A DNA stretch of 64,000 nucleotides. Origin: Euonymus europaeus (lineage: Eukaryota > Streptophyta > Magnoliopsida > Celastrales > Celastraceae). Shown piece after piece: positions 37,832 to 49,935 of the stretch (position 1 is its first letter; each line of letters opens with the position of its first letter). The notes under the pieces were generated by a model that was not told where the DNA came from, did no database searches, and saw only the letters and a program-made list of their open reading frames with translations. Location: the NCBI GenBank assembly GCA_963580455.1, contig OY756958.1, positions 11,110,501 to 11,174,500 on the forward strand, written 5' to 3'. Both the position numbers and the translations under genes were made by a program.

Positions 37832-39995
37832 ACTTCGTACTATCAAAGTTGCTCGGTGTACACTTTTTATTGTTCTTCTATGTCAAATTTTACGACTATA
37901 AGCATCCTAGATTATTTCGATGCCAAAACTCCAACTTTTTATGACAAATGGATAAAAACGTTAAAAGCTCCTCCATAGAGAGAGTTGTGCAACTTTGGAC
38001 TATTAAAGTTGCTCGGTGTACACTTTTTATTGTTCTTCTATGTCAAATTTTATGAGTATAAGCTTTCTAGATTATTTCGATGTGAAAACACCAACTTTAC
38101 AAGACAAATGGACAAAAACGTTAAAAGCTCTTCCATAAAGAGAGTTGAGCAACTTCTAATCATCAAAGTCCCTCGGTGTACACTTTCTATTGTTCTTCTA
38201 AGTCAAATTTTACGAGTATAAGCCTCCTAGATTATTTCGATTCCAAAACACGAACTTTGTATGACAAATGGACAAAATCGTTTAAAGCTACTCCATAGAG
38301 AGGGTTGAGCAACGTCGGACCATAAAAGTTGCTCGGTGTAGACTTTTTATTGTTCTTCTATGTCAAATTTTACGACTATAAGCGTCCTAGATTATTTCGA
38401 TGCCAAAACCCCAACTTTCTATGACAAATGGACAAAACCGTTTAAAGCTCCTCCATAGAGTGAGTTGGGCAACTTCGGACTATCAAAGTTGCTCGGTTTA
38501 TACTTTTTATTGTTCTTCTATGTCAAATTTTACGAGTATAAGCTTCCTATATTATTTCGATGCCAAAACCCCAACTTTCTAAGACAAATGGACAAAAACT
38601 TTTAAAGCTAGTCCATAGAGAGAGTTGAGCAACTTCAGAACATAAAAGTTGCTCGGTGTACACTTTTTATTGTTATTCTATATCAAATTTTACGAGTATA
38701 AGCTTCCTAGATTATTTCGATGCCAAAAACCCAACTTTCTATGACAAAAGGACAAAACCGTTTATAGCTCCTCCATAGAGTGAGTTGAGCAAGTTCAGAC
38801 TATCAAAGTTGCTCGGTGTACACTTTTTGTTGTTCTTCTATTTCAAATTTTACGAGTATAAGCTTCCTAGATTATTTCGATGCCAAAACACCAACTATCA
38901 ATGACAAATCGATAAAACCGTTAAACGATACTCCATAGAGAAAGTTGAGCAATTTCGGACCATAAAAGTTCCTCGGTGTACACTTTTTATTGTTATTCTA
39001 CGTCAAATTTTACGACTATAAGCTTTCTAGATTATTTCGATTACAAAACCCCAACTTTCTATGACAAAACCCCAACTTTCTATGACAAATGGACAAAAAC
39101 GTTAAAGGCTCCTCCATAGAGAGAGTTGTGCAACTTCGGACTATCAAAGTTGCTCGGTGTACACTTTTTATTGTTCTTCTATGTCAAATTTTACGAGTAT
39201 AAGCTTCCTAGATTATTTCGATGCCAAAACACCAACTTTACAAGACAAATGGACAAAAACGTTAAAAGCTCCTCCATAGAGAGAGTTGAGCAATTTCGGA
39301 CCATAAAAGTTGCTCGGTGTACACTTTTTATTGTTATTCTATGTCAAATTTTACGAGTATAAGCTTCCTAAATTATTTCGATGCCAAAACCCCAACTTTC
39401 AGTGACAAATGGACAAAACCGTTTAAAGCTCCTCCATAGAGTGAGTTGGGCAACTTCGGACTATCAAAGTTGCTCGGTGTAAACTTTTTATTGTTCTTCT
39501 ATGTCAAATTTTACGACTATAACCATCCTAGATTATTTCGATGCCAAAACTCCAACTTTCTATGACAAATGGACAAAACCGTTTAAAGCTCCTCCATAGA
39601 GTGAGTTGGGAAACTTCGGACTATCAAAGTTGCTCGGTGTACACTTTTTGTTGTTCTTCTATGTCAAATTTTACGAGTATAAGCTTCCTAGATTATTTCG
39701 ATGCCAAAACAGTAACTATCAATGACAAATCGACAAAACCGTTAAAAGCTACTTCATAGAGAGAGTTGAGCAACTTCGGACCATAAAAGTTGTTCGGTGT
39801 AGACTTTTTATTGTTATTCTATATCAAATTTTACGAGTATAAGCTTCCTAGATTATTTCGATGCCAAAACCCCAACATTCTATGACAAATGGACAAAACC
39901 TTTTAAAGCTCCTTCATAGAGTGAGTTGGGCAACTTCGGACTATCAAAGTTGCTCGGTGTAAACTTTTTATTGTTCTTCTATGTCAAATTTTACG
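37832..39995. repeat. 2,261-bp satellite block, copy 2 (about 2,165 bp retained)
   Basis: It matches copy 1 to about 39995, where TACGACTATAACC replaces TACGAGTATAAGC. The missing last 96 bases suggest that a later exchange removed or replaced the end of the second copy. Confidence 0.86.
39043..39084. repeat. Second copy of the 21-bp micro-duplication
   Basis: Exact copies of the 21-bp unit lie at 39043-39063 and 39064-39084. The spacing of 2,261 bp to the first occurrence shows it was copied together with its block. Confidence 0.93.
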
Positions 39996-42900
39996 ACTAT
40001 AACCATCCTAGATTATTTCGATGCCAAAACTCCAACTTTTTATGACAAATGGATAAAAACGTTAAAAGCTCCTCCATAGAGAGAGTTGTGCAACTTTGGA
40101 CAATTAAAGTTGCTCGGTGTACACTTTTTATTGTTCTTCTATGTCAAATTTTATGAGTATAAGCTTCCTAGATTATTTCGATGTGAAAACACCAACTTTA
40201 CACGACAAATGGACAAAAACGTTAAAAGCTCCTCCATAAAGAGAGTTGAGCAACTTCTAATCATCAAAGTCACTCGGTGTACACTTTTTATTGTTCTTCT
40301 ATGTCAAATTTTACGAGTATAAGCCTCCTAGATTATTTCGATTCCAAAACACGAACTTTGTATGACAAATGGACAAAATCGTTTAAAGCTACTCCATAGA
40401 GAGGGTTGAGCAACGTCGGACCATAAAAGTTGCTCGGTGTAGACTTTTTATTGTTCTTCTATGTCAAATTTTACGACTATAAGCTTCCTAGATTATTTCG
40501 ATGCCAAAACCCCAACTTTCTATGACAAATGGACAAAACCGTTTAAAGCTCCTCCATAGAGTGAGTTGGGAAACTTCGGACTATCAAAGTTGCTCGGTTT
40601 ATACTTTTTATTGTTCTTCTATGTCAAATTTTACGAGTATAAGCTTCCTAGATTATTTCGATGCCAAAACCCCAACTTTCTATGACAAATGGACAAAAAC
40701 GTTAAAGGTTCCTCCATAGAGGGATTGTGCAACTTCGGACTATCAAAGTTGCTCGGTGTACACTTTTTATTGTTCTTCTATGTCAAATTTTACGAGTATA
40801 AGCTTCCTAGATTATTTCGATGCCAAAACACCAACTTTACAAGACAAATGGACAAAAACGTTAAAAGCTCCTCCATAGGGAGAGTTGAGCAATTTCGGAC
40901 CATAAAAGTTGCTCGGTGTACACTTTTTATTGTTATTCTACGTCAAATTTTACGAGTATAAGCTTCATCGATTTTTTCAATGCCAAAATGCAACTTTCTA
41001 TAACAAATGGACAAAACCGTTTAAAGCTCCTCCATAGAGTGAGTTGGGAAACTTCGGACTATCAAAGTTGCTCGGTGTACACTTTTTATTGTTCTTCTAT
41101 GTCAAATTTTACGACTATAAGCATCCTAGATTATTTCGATGCCAAAACCCCAACTTTTTATGACAACTGGATAAAAACGTTAAAAGCTCCTCCATAGAGA
41201 GAGTTGTGCAACATTGGACTATTAAAGTTGCTCAGTATACACTTTTTATTGTTCTTCTATGTCAAATTTTATGAGTATAAGCTTCCTAGATTATTTCGAT
41301 GTGAAAACACCAACTTTACAAGACAAATGGACAAAAACATTAAAAGCTCCTCCATAAAGAGAGTTGAGCAACTTCTAATCATCAAAGTCGCTCGGTGTAC
41401 ACTTTTATTGTTCTTCTATGTCAAATTTTACGAGTATAAGCCTCCTAGATTATTTCGATTCCAAAACCCGAACTTTCTATGACAAATGGACAAAATCGTT
41501 TAAAGCTACTCTATAGAGAGGGTTGAGCAACGTCGGACCATAAAAGTTGCTCGGTGTAGACTTTTTATTGTTCTTCTATGTCAAATTTTACGACTATAAG
41601 CATCCTAGATTATTTCGATGCCAAAACCCCAACTTTCTATGACAAATGGACAAAAACGTTAAAGGCTCCTCCATAGAGAGAGTTGTGCAACTTCGGACTA
41701 TCAAAGTTGCTCGGTGTACACTTTTTATTGTTCTTCTATGTCAAATTTTACGAGTATAAGCTTCCTAGATTATTTCGATGCCAAAACAGCAACTATCAAT
41801 GACAAATCAACAAAACCGTTAAAAGCTACTCCATAGAGAGAGTTGAGCAACTTCGGACCATAAAAGTTGCTCAATGTACACTTTTTATTGTTATTCTATA
41901 TCAAATTTTACGAGTATAAGCTTCCTAGATTATTTCGATGCCAAAACCCCAACTTTCTATGACAAATGGACAAAACCTTTTAAAGCTCCTCCATAGAGTG
42001 AGTTGGGAAACTTCGGACTATCAAAGTTGCTCGGTGTACACTTTTTGTTGTTCTTCTATGTCAAATTTTACGAGTATAAGCTTCCTAGATTATTTCGATG
42101 CCAAAACAGCAACTATCAATGACAAATCGACAAAACCGTTAAAAGCTACTCCATAGAGAGAGTTGAGCAACTTCGGACCATAAAAGTTGCTCGGTGTAGA
42201 CTTTTTATTGCTATTCTATATCAAATTTTACGAGTATAAGCTTCCTAGATTATTTCGATGCCAAAACCCCAACATTCTATGACAAATGGACAAAACATTT
42301 TAAAGCTCCTCCATAGAGTGAGTTGGGCAACTTCGTACTATCAAAGTTGCTCGGTGTACACTTTTTATTGTTCTTCTATGTCAAATTTTACGACTATAAG
42401 CATCCTAGATTATTTCGATGCCAAAACTCCAACTTTTTATGACAAATGGATAAAAACGTTAAAAGCTCCTCCATAGAGAGAGTTGTGCAACTTTGGACTA
42501 TTAAAGTTGCTCGGTGTACACTTTTTATTGTTCTTCTATGTCAAATTTTATGAGTATAAGCTTTCTAGATTATTTCGATGTGAAAACACCAACTTTACAA
42601 GACAATTGGACAAAAACGTTAAAAGCTCCTCCATAAAGAGAGTTGAGCAACTTCTAATCATCAAAGTCCCTCGGTGTACACTTTCTATTGTTCTTCTAAG
42701 TCAAATTTTACGAGTATAAGCCTCCTAGATTATTTCGATTCCAAAACACGAACTTTGTATGACAAATGGACAAAATCGTTTAAAGCTACTCCATAGAGAG
42801 GGTTGAGCAACGTCGGACCATAAAAGTTGCTCGGTGTAGACTTTTTATTGTTCTTCTATGTCAAATTTTACGACTATAAGCGTCCTAGATTATTTCGATG

Positions 42901-43436
42901 CCAAAACCCCAACTTTCTATGACAAATGGACAAAACCGTTTAAAGCTCCTCCATAGAGTGAGTTGGGCAACTTCGGACTATCAAAGTTGCTCGGTTTATA
43001 CTTTTTATTGTTCTTCTATGTCAAATTTTACGAGTATAAGCTTCCTAGATTATTTCGATGCCAAAACCCCAACTTTCTATGACAAATGGACAAAAACTTT
43101 TAAAGCTACTCCATAGAGAGAGTTGAGCAACTTCAGAACATAAAAGTTGCTCGGTGTACACTTTTTATTGTTATTCTATATCAAATTTTACGAGTATAAG
43201 CTTCGTAGATTATTTCGATGCCAAAACCCCAACTTTCTGTGACAAATGGACAAAACCGTTTAAAGCTCCTCCATAGAGTGAGTTGGGCAACTTCGGACTA
43301 TCAAAGTTGCTCGGTGTACACTTTTTCTTGTTCTTCTATGTCAAATTTTACGAGTATAAGCTTCCTAGATTATTTCGATACCAAAACCCCAACTTTTTAT
43401 GACAAATGGACAAAAACTTTTAAAGCTACTCCATAG
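39996..43436. repeat. Satellite segment; right partner of the 6,758-bp offset duplication
   Basis: Bases about 40478 to 43110 correspond to about 33720-36350, including the GAGGGATTGTGC monomer near 40720, AAAATGCAAC near 40986 and CACTTTTATTG near 41401. Correspondence is weaker near 35000-35570 against 41760-42330, where the left partner has extra dimer copies. The last 320 bases (43218 on) resemble 24465-24780. Confidence 0.78.
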
Positions 43437-46400
43437 AGAAAGTTGAGCAATTTCGGACCATAAAAGTTGCTCTGTGTACACTTTTTATTGTTATTCTACG
43501 TCAAATTTTACGAGTATAAGCTTCATCGATTATTTCAATGCCAAACCCCAACTTTCTATGACAAACGGACAAAACCGTTTAAAGCTCCTCCATAGAGTGA
43601 GTTGTGCAACTTCGGACTATCAAAGTTGCTCGGTGTACACTTTTTATTGTTCTTCTATGTCAAACTTTACGAGTATAAGCTTCCTAGATTAGTTTGATTC
43701 TAAAACCCTAACTTTCTATGACAAATGGACAAAAAGGTTAGAAGCTCCTCCATAGAGAGAGTTGTGCAACTTCGGACTATCAAAGTTTCTCGGTGTACAC
43801 TTTTTATTGTTCTTCTATGTCAAATTTTGCGAGTATAAGCTTCCTAGATTATTTCGATGCCAAAACCCCACCTTTCTATGAAAACTGGATAACACCGTTT
43901 AAAGCTCCTCCATAGAGTGAGTTGTGCAACTTCGAAATATCAAAGTTGCTCGGTGTACACTTTTTATTGTTCTTCTATGTCAAATTTTGCGAGTATAAGC
44001 TTCCTAGATTATTTCGATGCCAAAACCCCACCTTTCTATGAAAAATGGATAACACCGTTTAAAGCTCCTCCATAGAGTGAGTTGTGCAACTTCGAAATAT
44101 CAAAGTTGCTCGGTGTACACTTTTTATTGTTCTTCTATGTCAAATTTTACGAGTGTATGCTTGCTGGATTATTTTGATTCCAAAAACCCAACTATCAATA
44201 AGAAATGGGCAAAACCGTTAAAAGCTACTCCATAGTGAGAGTTGAGCAATTCCGGACCATAAAAGTTGCTCGGTGTACACTTTTTATTGTTCTTCTATGT
44301 CAAATTTTACGAGTATAAGCTTCCTAGATTATTTCGATGCCAAAACCCCAACTTTCTATGACAAATGGACAAAAACATTAAAAGCTCCTCCATAGAGTGA
44401 GTTGAGCAACTTCGGACTATCAAAGTTGCTCGGTGTACACTTTTTATTGTTCTTCTATGTCAAATTTTACGAGTATAAGCTTCCTAGATTATTTAGATTC
44501 CAAAACCCCAACTTTCTATGACAAATGGACAAAACCGTTTAAAGCTACTCCTTAGAGAGAGTTGAGCAACTTCGGACCATAAAAGTTGCTCGGTGTACAC
44601 TTTTTATTGTTCTTCTATGTCAAATTTTACGAGTATAAGCTTCCTAGATTATTTCGATGCCAAAACCCCAACTTTCTATGACAAATGGACAAAAACATTA
44701 AAAGCTCCTCCATAGAGAGAGTTGTGCAACTTCGGACTATCAAAATTGCACGGTGTACACTTTTTATTGTTATTCTATGTCAAATTTTACGAGTATAATC
44801 TTCCTAGATTATTTCGATGCCAAAACCCCAACTTTCTATGACAAATGGACAAAAACTTTTAAAGCTACTCTATAGAGAGAGTCGAGCAACTTCAGAACAT
44901 AAAAGTTGCTCGTTGTACACTTTTTATTGTTCTTCTATGTCAAATTTTACGAGAATAAGCTTCCTAGATTATTTCGATTCCAAAACCCCAACTTTCTATT
45001 ACAAATGGACAAAACCGTTTAAAGCTACTCCATAGAGAGAGTTGAGCAACTTCGGACCATAAAAGTTGGTCGGTGTACACTTTTTATTGTTCTTCTATGT
45101 CAAATTTTACGAGTATAAGCTTCCTAGATTATTTCGATGCCAAAACCCCAACTTTCTATGACAAATGGACAAAAACATTAAAAGCTCCTCCATAGAGAGA
45201 GTTGTGCAACTTCGGACTATCAAAATTGCACGGTGTACACTTTTTATTGTTATTCTATGTCAAATTTTACGAGTATAATCTTCCTAGATTATTTCGATGC
45301 CAAAACCACAACTTTCTATGACAAATGGACAAAAACTTTTAAAGCTACTCTATAGAGAGATTTGAGCAACTTCAGAACATAAAAGTTGCTCGTTGTACAC
45401 TTTTTATTGTTCTTCTATGTCAAATTTTACGAGAATAAGCTTCCTAGATTATTTCGATTCCAAAACCCCAACTTTCTATTACAAATGGACAAAACCGTTT
45501 AAAGCTACTCCATAGAGAGAGTTGAGCAACTTCGGACCATAAAAGTTGCTCGGTGTAGACTTTTTATTGTTCTTCTATGTCAAATTTTACGACTATAAGC
45601 ATCCTAGATTATTTCGATGCCAAAACCCCAACTTTCTATGACAAATGGACAAAAACGTTAAAAGCTCCTCCATAGAAAGAGTTGTGCAACTTCGGACTAT
45701 CAAAGTTGCTCGGTGCCACTTTTTATTGTTCTTCTATGTCAAATTTTACGAGTATAAGCTTCCTAGATTATTTCGATTCCAAAACCCCAACTTTCTATGA
45801 CAAATGGACAAAATCGTTTAAAGCTCCTCCATAGAGTGAGTTGTACAACTTCGGACTATCAAAGTTGCTCGGTGTACACTTTTTATTGTTCTTCTATGTC
45901 AAATTTTACGAGTATAAGCTTCCCAGATTATTTCGATTCCAAAACCCCAACTTTCTAAGACAAATGGACAAAAACGTTAAAAGCTCCTCCGATAGAGAGA
46001 GTTGTGCAACTTCTGACTATCAAAGTTGCTCGGTGTACACTTTTTATTGTTCTTCTATGTCAAATTTTACGAGTACAAGCTTCCTAGATTATTTCGATGC
46101 CAAAACCCCACCTTTCTATGACAAATGGACAAAACCGTTTAAAGCTCCTCCAAAGAGTGAGTTGTCCAACTTCGGAATATCAAAGTTGCTCGTTGTACAC
46201 TTTTTATTGTTCTTCTATGTCAAATTTTACGAGTATATGCTTGCTGGATTATTTTGATTCCAAAACCCCAACTATCAATAAGAAATGGGCACAACCGTTA
46301 AAAACTACTCCATAGTGAGAGTTGAGCAATTCCGGAGCATGAAAGTTGCTCGGTGTACACTTTTTATTGTTCATCTATGTCAAATTTTACGAGTATATGC

Positions 46401-47280
46401 TATGTGGATTATTTTGATGCCAAATCCGAACTTCCTATGACAAATGGACAAAAACATTAAAAGCTCCTCCATAGAGAGAGTTGTGCAACTTCGGACCATA
46501 AAAGTTGCTCGGTGTACACTTTTTATTGTTCTTCTAGTTCAAATTTTACGAGTATAAGCTTCCTAGATTATTTCGATTCCAAAACCCCAAGTTTCTATGA
46601 CAAATGGACAAAACCGTTTAAAGCTACTCCATAGAGAGAGTTGAGCAACTTCGGACCATAAAAGTTGCTCGGTGTACACTTTTTATTGTTATTCTATGTC
46701 AAATTTTACGAGTATAAGCTTCCTAAATTATTTCGATGCCAAAACCCCAACTTTCTATGACAAATGGACAAAACCATTTAAAGCTTCTCCATAGAGTGAG
46801 TTGAGCAACTTCGGACTATCAAAGTTGCTCGGTGTACACTTTTTATTGTTCTTCTAGTTCAAATTTTACGAGTATAAGTTTCCTAGATTATTTCGATTCC
46901 AAAACCCCAACTTTCTATGACAAATGGACAAAACCGTTTAAAGCTACTCCATAGAGAGAGTTGAGCAACTTCGGACCATAAAAGTTGCTCGCTGTACACT
47001 TTTTATTGTTCTTCTATGTAAAATTTTCTGACTATAAGTATCCTAGATTATTTCGGTTCCAAAACCATAACTTTCTATGACAAATGGACAAAAACGTTAA
47101 AAGCTCCTCCATAGAGAGAGTTGTGCAACTTCGGACTATCAAAGTTGCTCGGTGTACACTTTTTATTGTTATTCTATGTCAAATTTTACGAGTATAAGCT
47201 TCCTAGATTATTTCGATGCCAAAACAGCAACTATCAATGACAAATCGACAAAAACATTAAAAGCTACTCCATAGAGAGAG
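43437..47280. repeat. Diverged satellite stretch with small local duplications
   Basis: The monomers here carry more private changes than elsewhere, for example AAATTTTGCGAG, TATGCTTGCTGGATT, AGTTTGATTC and CTTCTAGTTCAAAT. Indels are scattered: CGGTGCCACT near 45715, CTCCGATAGAG near 45988 and CCAAATCCGAAC near 46422. Local duplications are a single-monomer pair (about 43828-43987 and 43988-44147) and a 480-bp trimer pair (44581-45060 and 45061-45540). The 138-codon open frame at 45841-46257 is an accident of these indels. No gene seen. Confidence 0.8.
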
Positions 47281-49935
47281 TTGAGCAACTTCGGACCATA
47301 AAAGTTGCTCGGTGTACACTTTTTATTGTTCTTATATGTCAAATTTTACGAGTATAAGCTTTCTAGATTATTTCGACTCCAAAACCCTAACTTTCTATGA
47401 CAAATGGACAAAACCGTTTAAAGCTCCTCCACAGAGTGAGTTGGGCAACTTCGGACTATCATAGTTGCACGGTGTACACTTTTTGTTGTTCTTCTATGTC
47501 AAATTTTACGAGTATAAGCTTCCTTGATTTTTTCGATGCCGAAAGAGCAACTATCAATGACAAATCGACAAAACCGTTAAAAGCTACTCCATAGAGAGAG
47601 TTGAGCAACTTCGGACCATAAAAGTTGCTCGGTGTACACTTTTTATTGTTCTTATATGTCAAATTTTACGAGTATAAGCTTTCTAGATTATTTCGACTCC
47701 AAAACCCCAACTTTACAAGACAAATGGACAAAAACGTTAAAAGCTACTCCATAAAGAGAGTTGAGCAACTTCAGAACATAAAAGTTGCTCGGTGTACACT
47801 TTTTATTGTTCTTCTATGTCAAATTTTACGAGTGTAAGCTTCCAAGATTATTTCGGTTCCAAAACCAGAACTTTCTAGGACAAATGGACAAAAACTATAA
47901 AAGCTCCTCCATAGAGAGAGTTGTGCAACTTCGTACTATCAAAGTTGCTCGGTGTACACTTTTTATTGTTCTTCTACGTCAAATTTTACGAGTATAAGCT
48001 TCCTAGATTATTTCGAATGGAAAACACCAACTTAACAAGACAAATGGACAAAAACGTTAAAAGCTCCTCCATAAAGAGAGTTGAGCAACTTCTAATCATA
48101 AAAGTTGCTCGGTGTACACTTTTTATTGTTATTCTATTTCAAATTTTACGAGTATAAGTTTCATCGATTATTGCAATGCCAAAACCCCGACTTTCTATGA
48201 CAAATTGACAAAACCGTTTAAAGCTCCTCCATAGAGTGAGTTGAGCAACTTCGGACTATCAAAGTTGTTCGGTGTACACTTTTTATTGTTCTTCTATGTC
48301 AAATTTTACGAGTATAAGCTTCCTAGATTATTTAGATTCCAAAACCCCAACTTTCTATGACAAATGGACAAAACCGTTTGAAGCTACTCCATAGAGAGAG
48401 TTGAGCAACTTCGGAACATAAAAGTTGCTCGGTGTACACTTTTTATTTTTCTTCTATGTCAAATTTTATGAGAATAAGCTTCCTAGATTATTTCGATTCC
48501 AAAACCCCAACTATCAATGACAAATCGACAAAAACGTTAAAAGCTACTCCATAGAGAGAGTTGAGCAACTTCGGACCATAAAAGTTGCTCGGTGTACACT
48601 TTTTATTGTTCTTCTATGTCAAATTTTACGACTATAAGCATCCTAGATTATTTCGATGCCAAAACCCCAACTTTCTATGACAAATGGACAAAAACGTTAA
48701 AAACTCCTCCATAAAGAGAGTTGTGCAACTTCGGACTATCAAAGTTGCTCGGTGTACACTTTTTATTGTTCTTCTACGTCAAATTTTACGAGTATAAGCT
48801 TCCTAGATTATTTCGAATGGAAAACACCAACTTTACAAGACAAATGGACAAAAACGTTAAAAGCTCCTCCATAAAGAGAGTTGAGCAACTTCTAATCATA
48901 AAAGTTGCTCGGTGTACACTTTTTATTGTTATTCTATTTCAAATTTTACGAGTATAAGTTTCATCGATTATTGCAATGCCAAACCCCCGACTTTCTATGA
49001 CAAATTGACAAAACCGTTTAAAGCTCCTCCATAGAGTGAGTTGAGCAACTTCGGACTATCAAAGTTGCTCGGTGTACACTTTTTATTGTTCTTCTATGTC
49101 AAATTTTACGAGTATAAGCTTCCTAGATTATTTAGATTCCAAAACCCCAACTTTCTATGACAAATGGACAAAACCGTTTGAAGCTACTCCATAGAGAGAG
49201 TTGAGCAACTTCGGAACATAAAAGTTGGTCGGTGTACACTTTTTATTTTTCTTCTATGTCAAATTTTATGAGTATAAGCTTCCTAGATTATTTAGATTCC
49301 AAAACCCCAACTTTCTATGACAAATGGACAAAACCTTTTAAAGCTACTCCATAGAGAGAGTTGAGCAACTTCGGACCATAAAAGTTGCTCGGTGTACACT
49401 TTTTATTGTTCTTATATGTCAAATTTTACGAGTATAAGCTTCCAAGATTATTTCGATGCCAAAACCCCAACTTTCTATGAAAAATGGACAAAAACATTAA
49501 AAGCTCCTCCATAGAGAGAGTTGTGCAACTTCGGACTATCAAAATTGCACGGTGTACACTTTTATTGTTATTCTATGTCAAATTTTACGAGTATAAGCTT
49601 CCTAGATTATTTCGATGCCTAAACTCCAACTTTCTATGACAAATGAACAAAAACTTTTAAAGCTACTCTATAGAGAGAGTTGAGCAACTTCAGAACATAA
49701 AAGTTGCTCGGTGTACACTTTTTTATTGTTCTTCTATGTCAAATTTTACGAGAATAAGCTTCCTATATTATTTCGATTCCAAAACCTCAACTTTCTATTA
49801 CAAATGGACAAAACCGTTTAAAGCTACTCCATAGAGAGAGTTGAGCAACTTCGGACCATAAAAGTTGCTCAATGTACACTTTTTATTGTTCTTCTATGTC
49901 AAATTTTACGAGTATAAGCTTCCTAGATTATTTCG
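47281..49935. repeat. Transition segment with an 800-bp (5-monomer) pair
   Basis: Bases about 47921-48480 recur at 48721-49280, offset 800 bp. Both copies have a monomer with TTTCGAATGGAAAACACC, a TTCATCGATTATTGCAATGCC-like monomer and monomers with TTTAGATTCC. The same module returns at about 61189-61960 and partly at 63510-63660. Monomers with GACTCCAAAACCC and CATAGTTGCACGG, typical of the next region, appear here first (47390-47480). Confidence 0.8.

Noticed and set aside
45841..46257. Longest open frame (138 codons)
   Set aside because: It arises from a one-base insertion near 45988 in the diverged stretch that joins two usual short frames. The translated sequence is only satellite in two frames.
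47459..47662. Reverse-strand open frames (also at 57216-57413 and 58489-58683)
   Set aside because: They lie in ordinary monomers, exist only where a stop is lost by a point change, and have no similarity to a known protein that I recognise.
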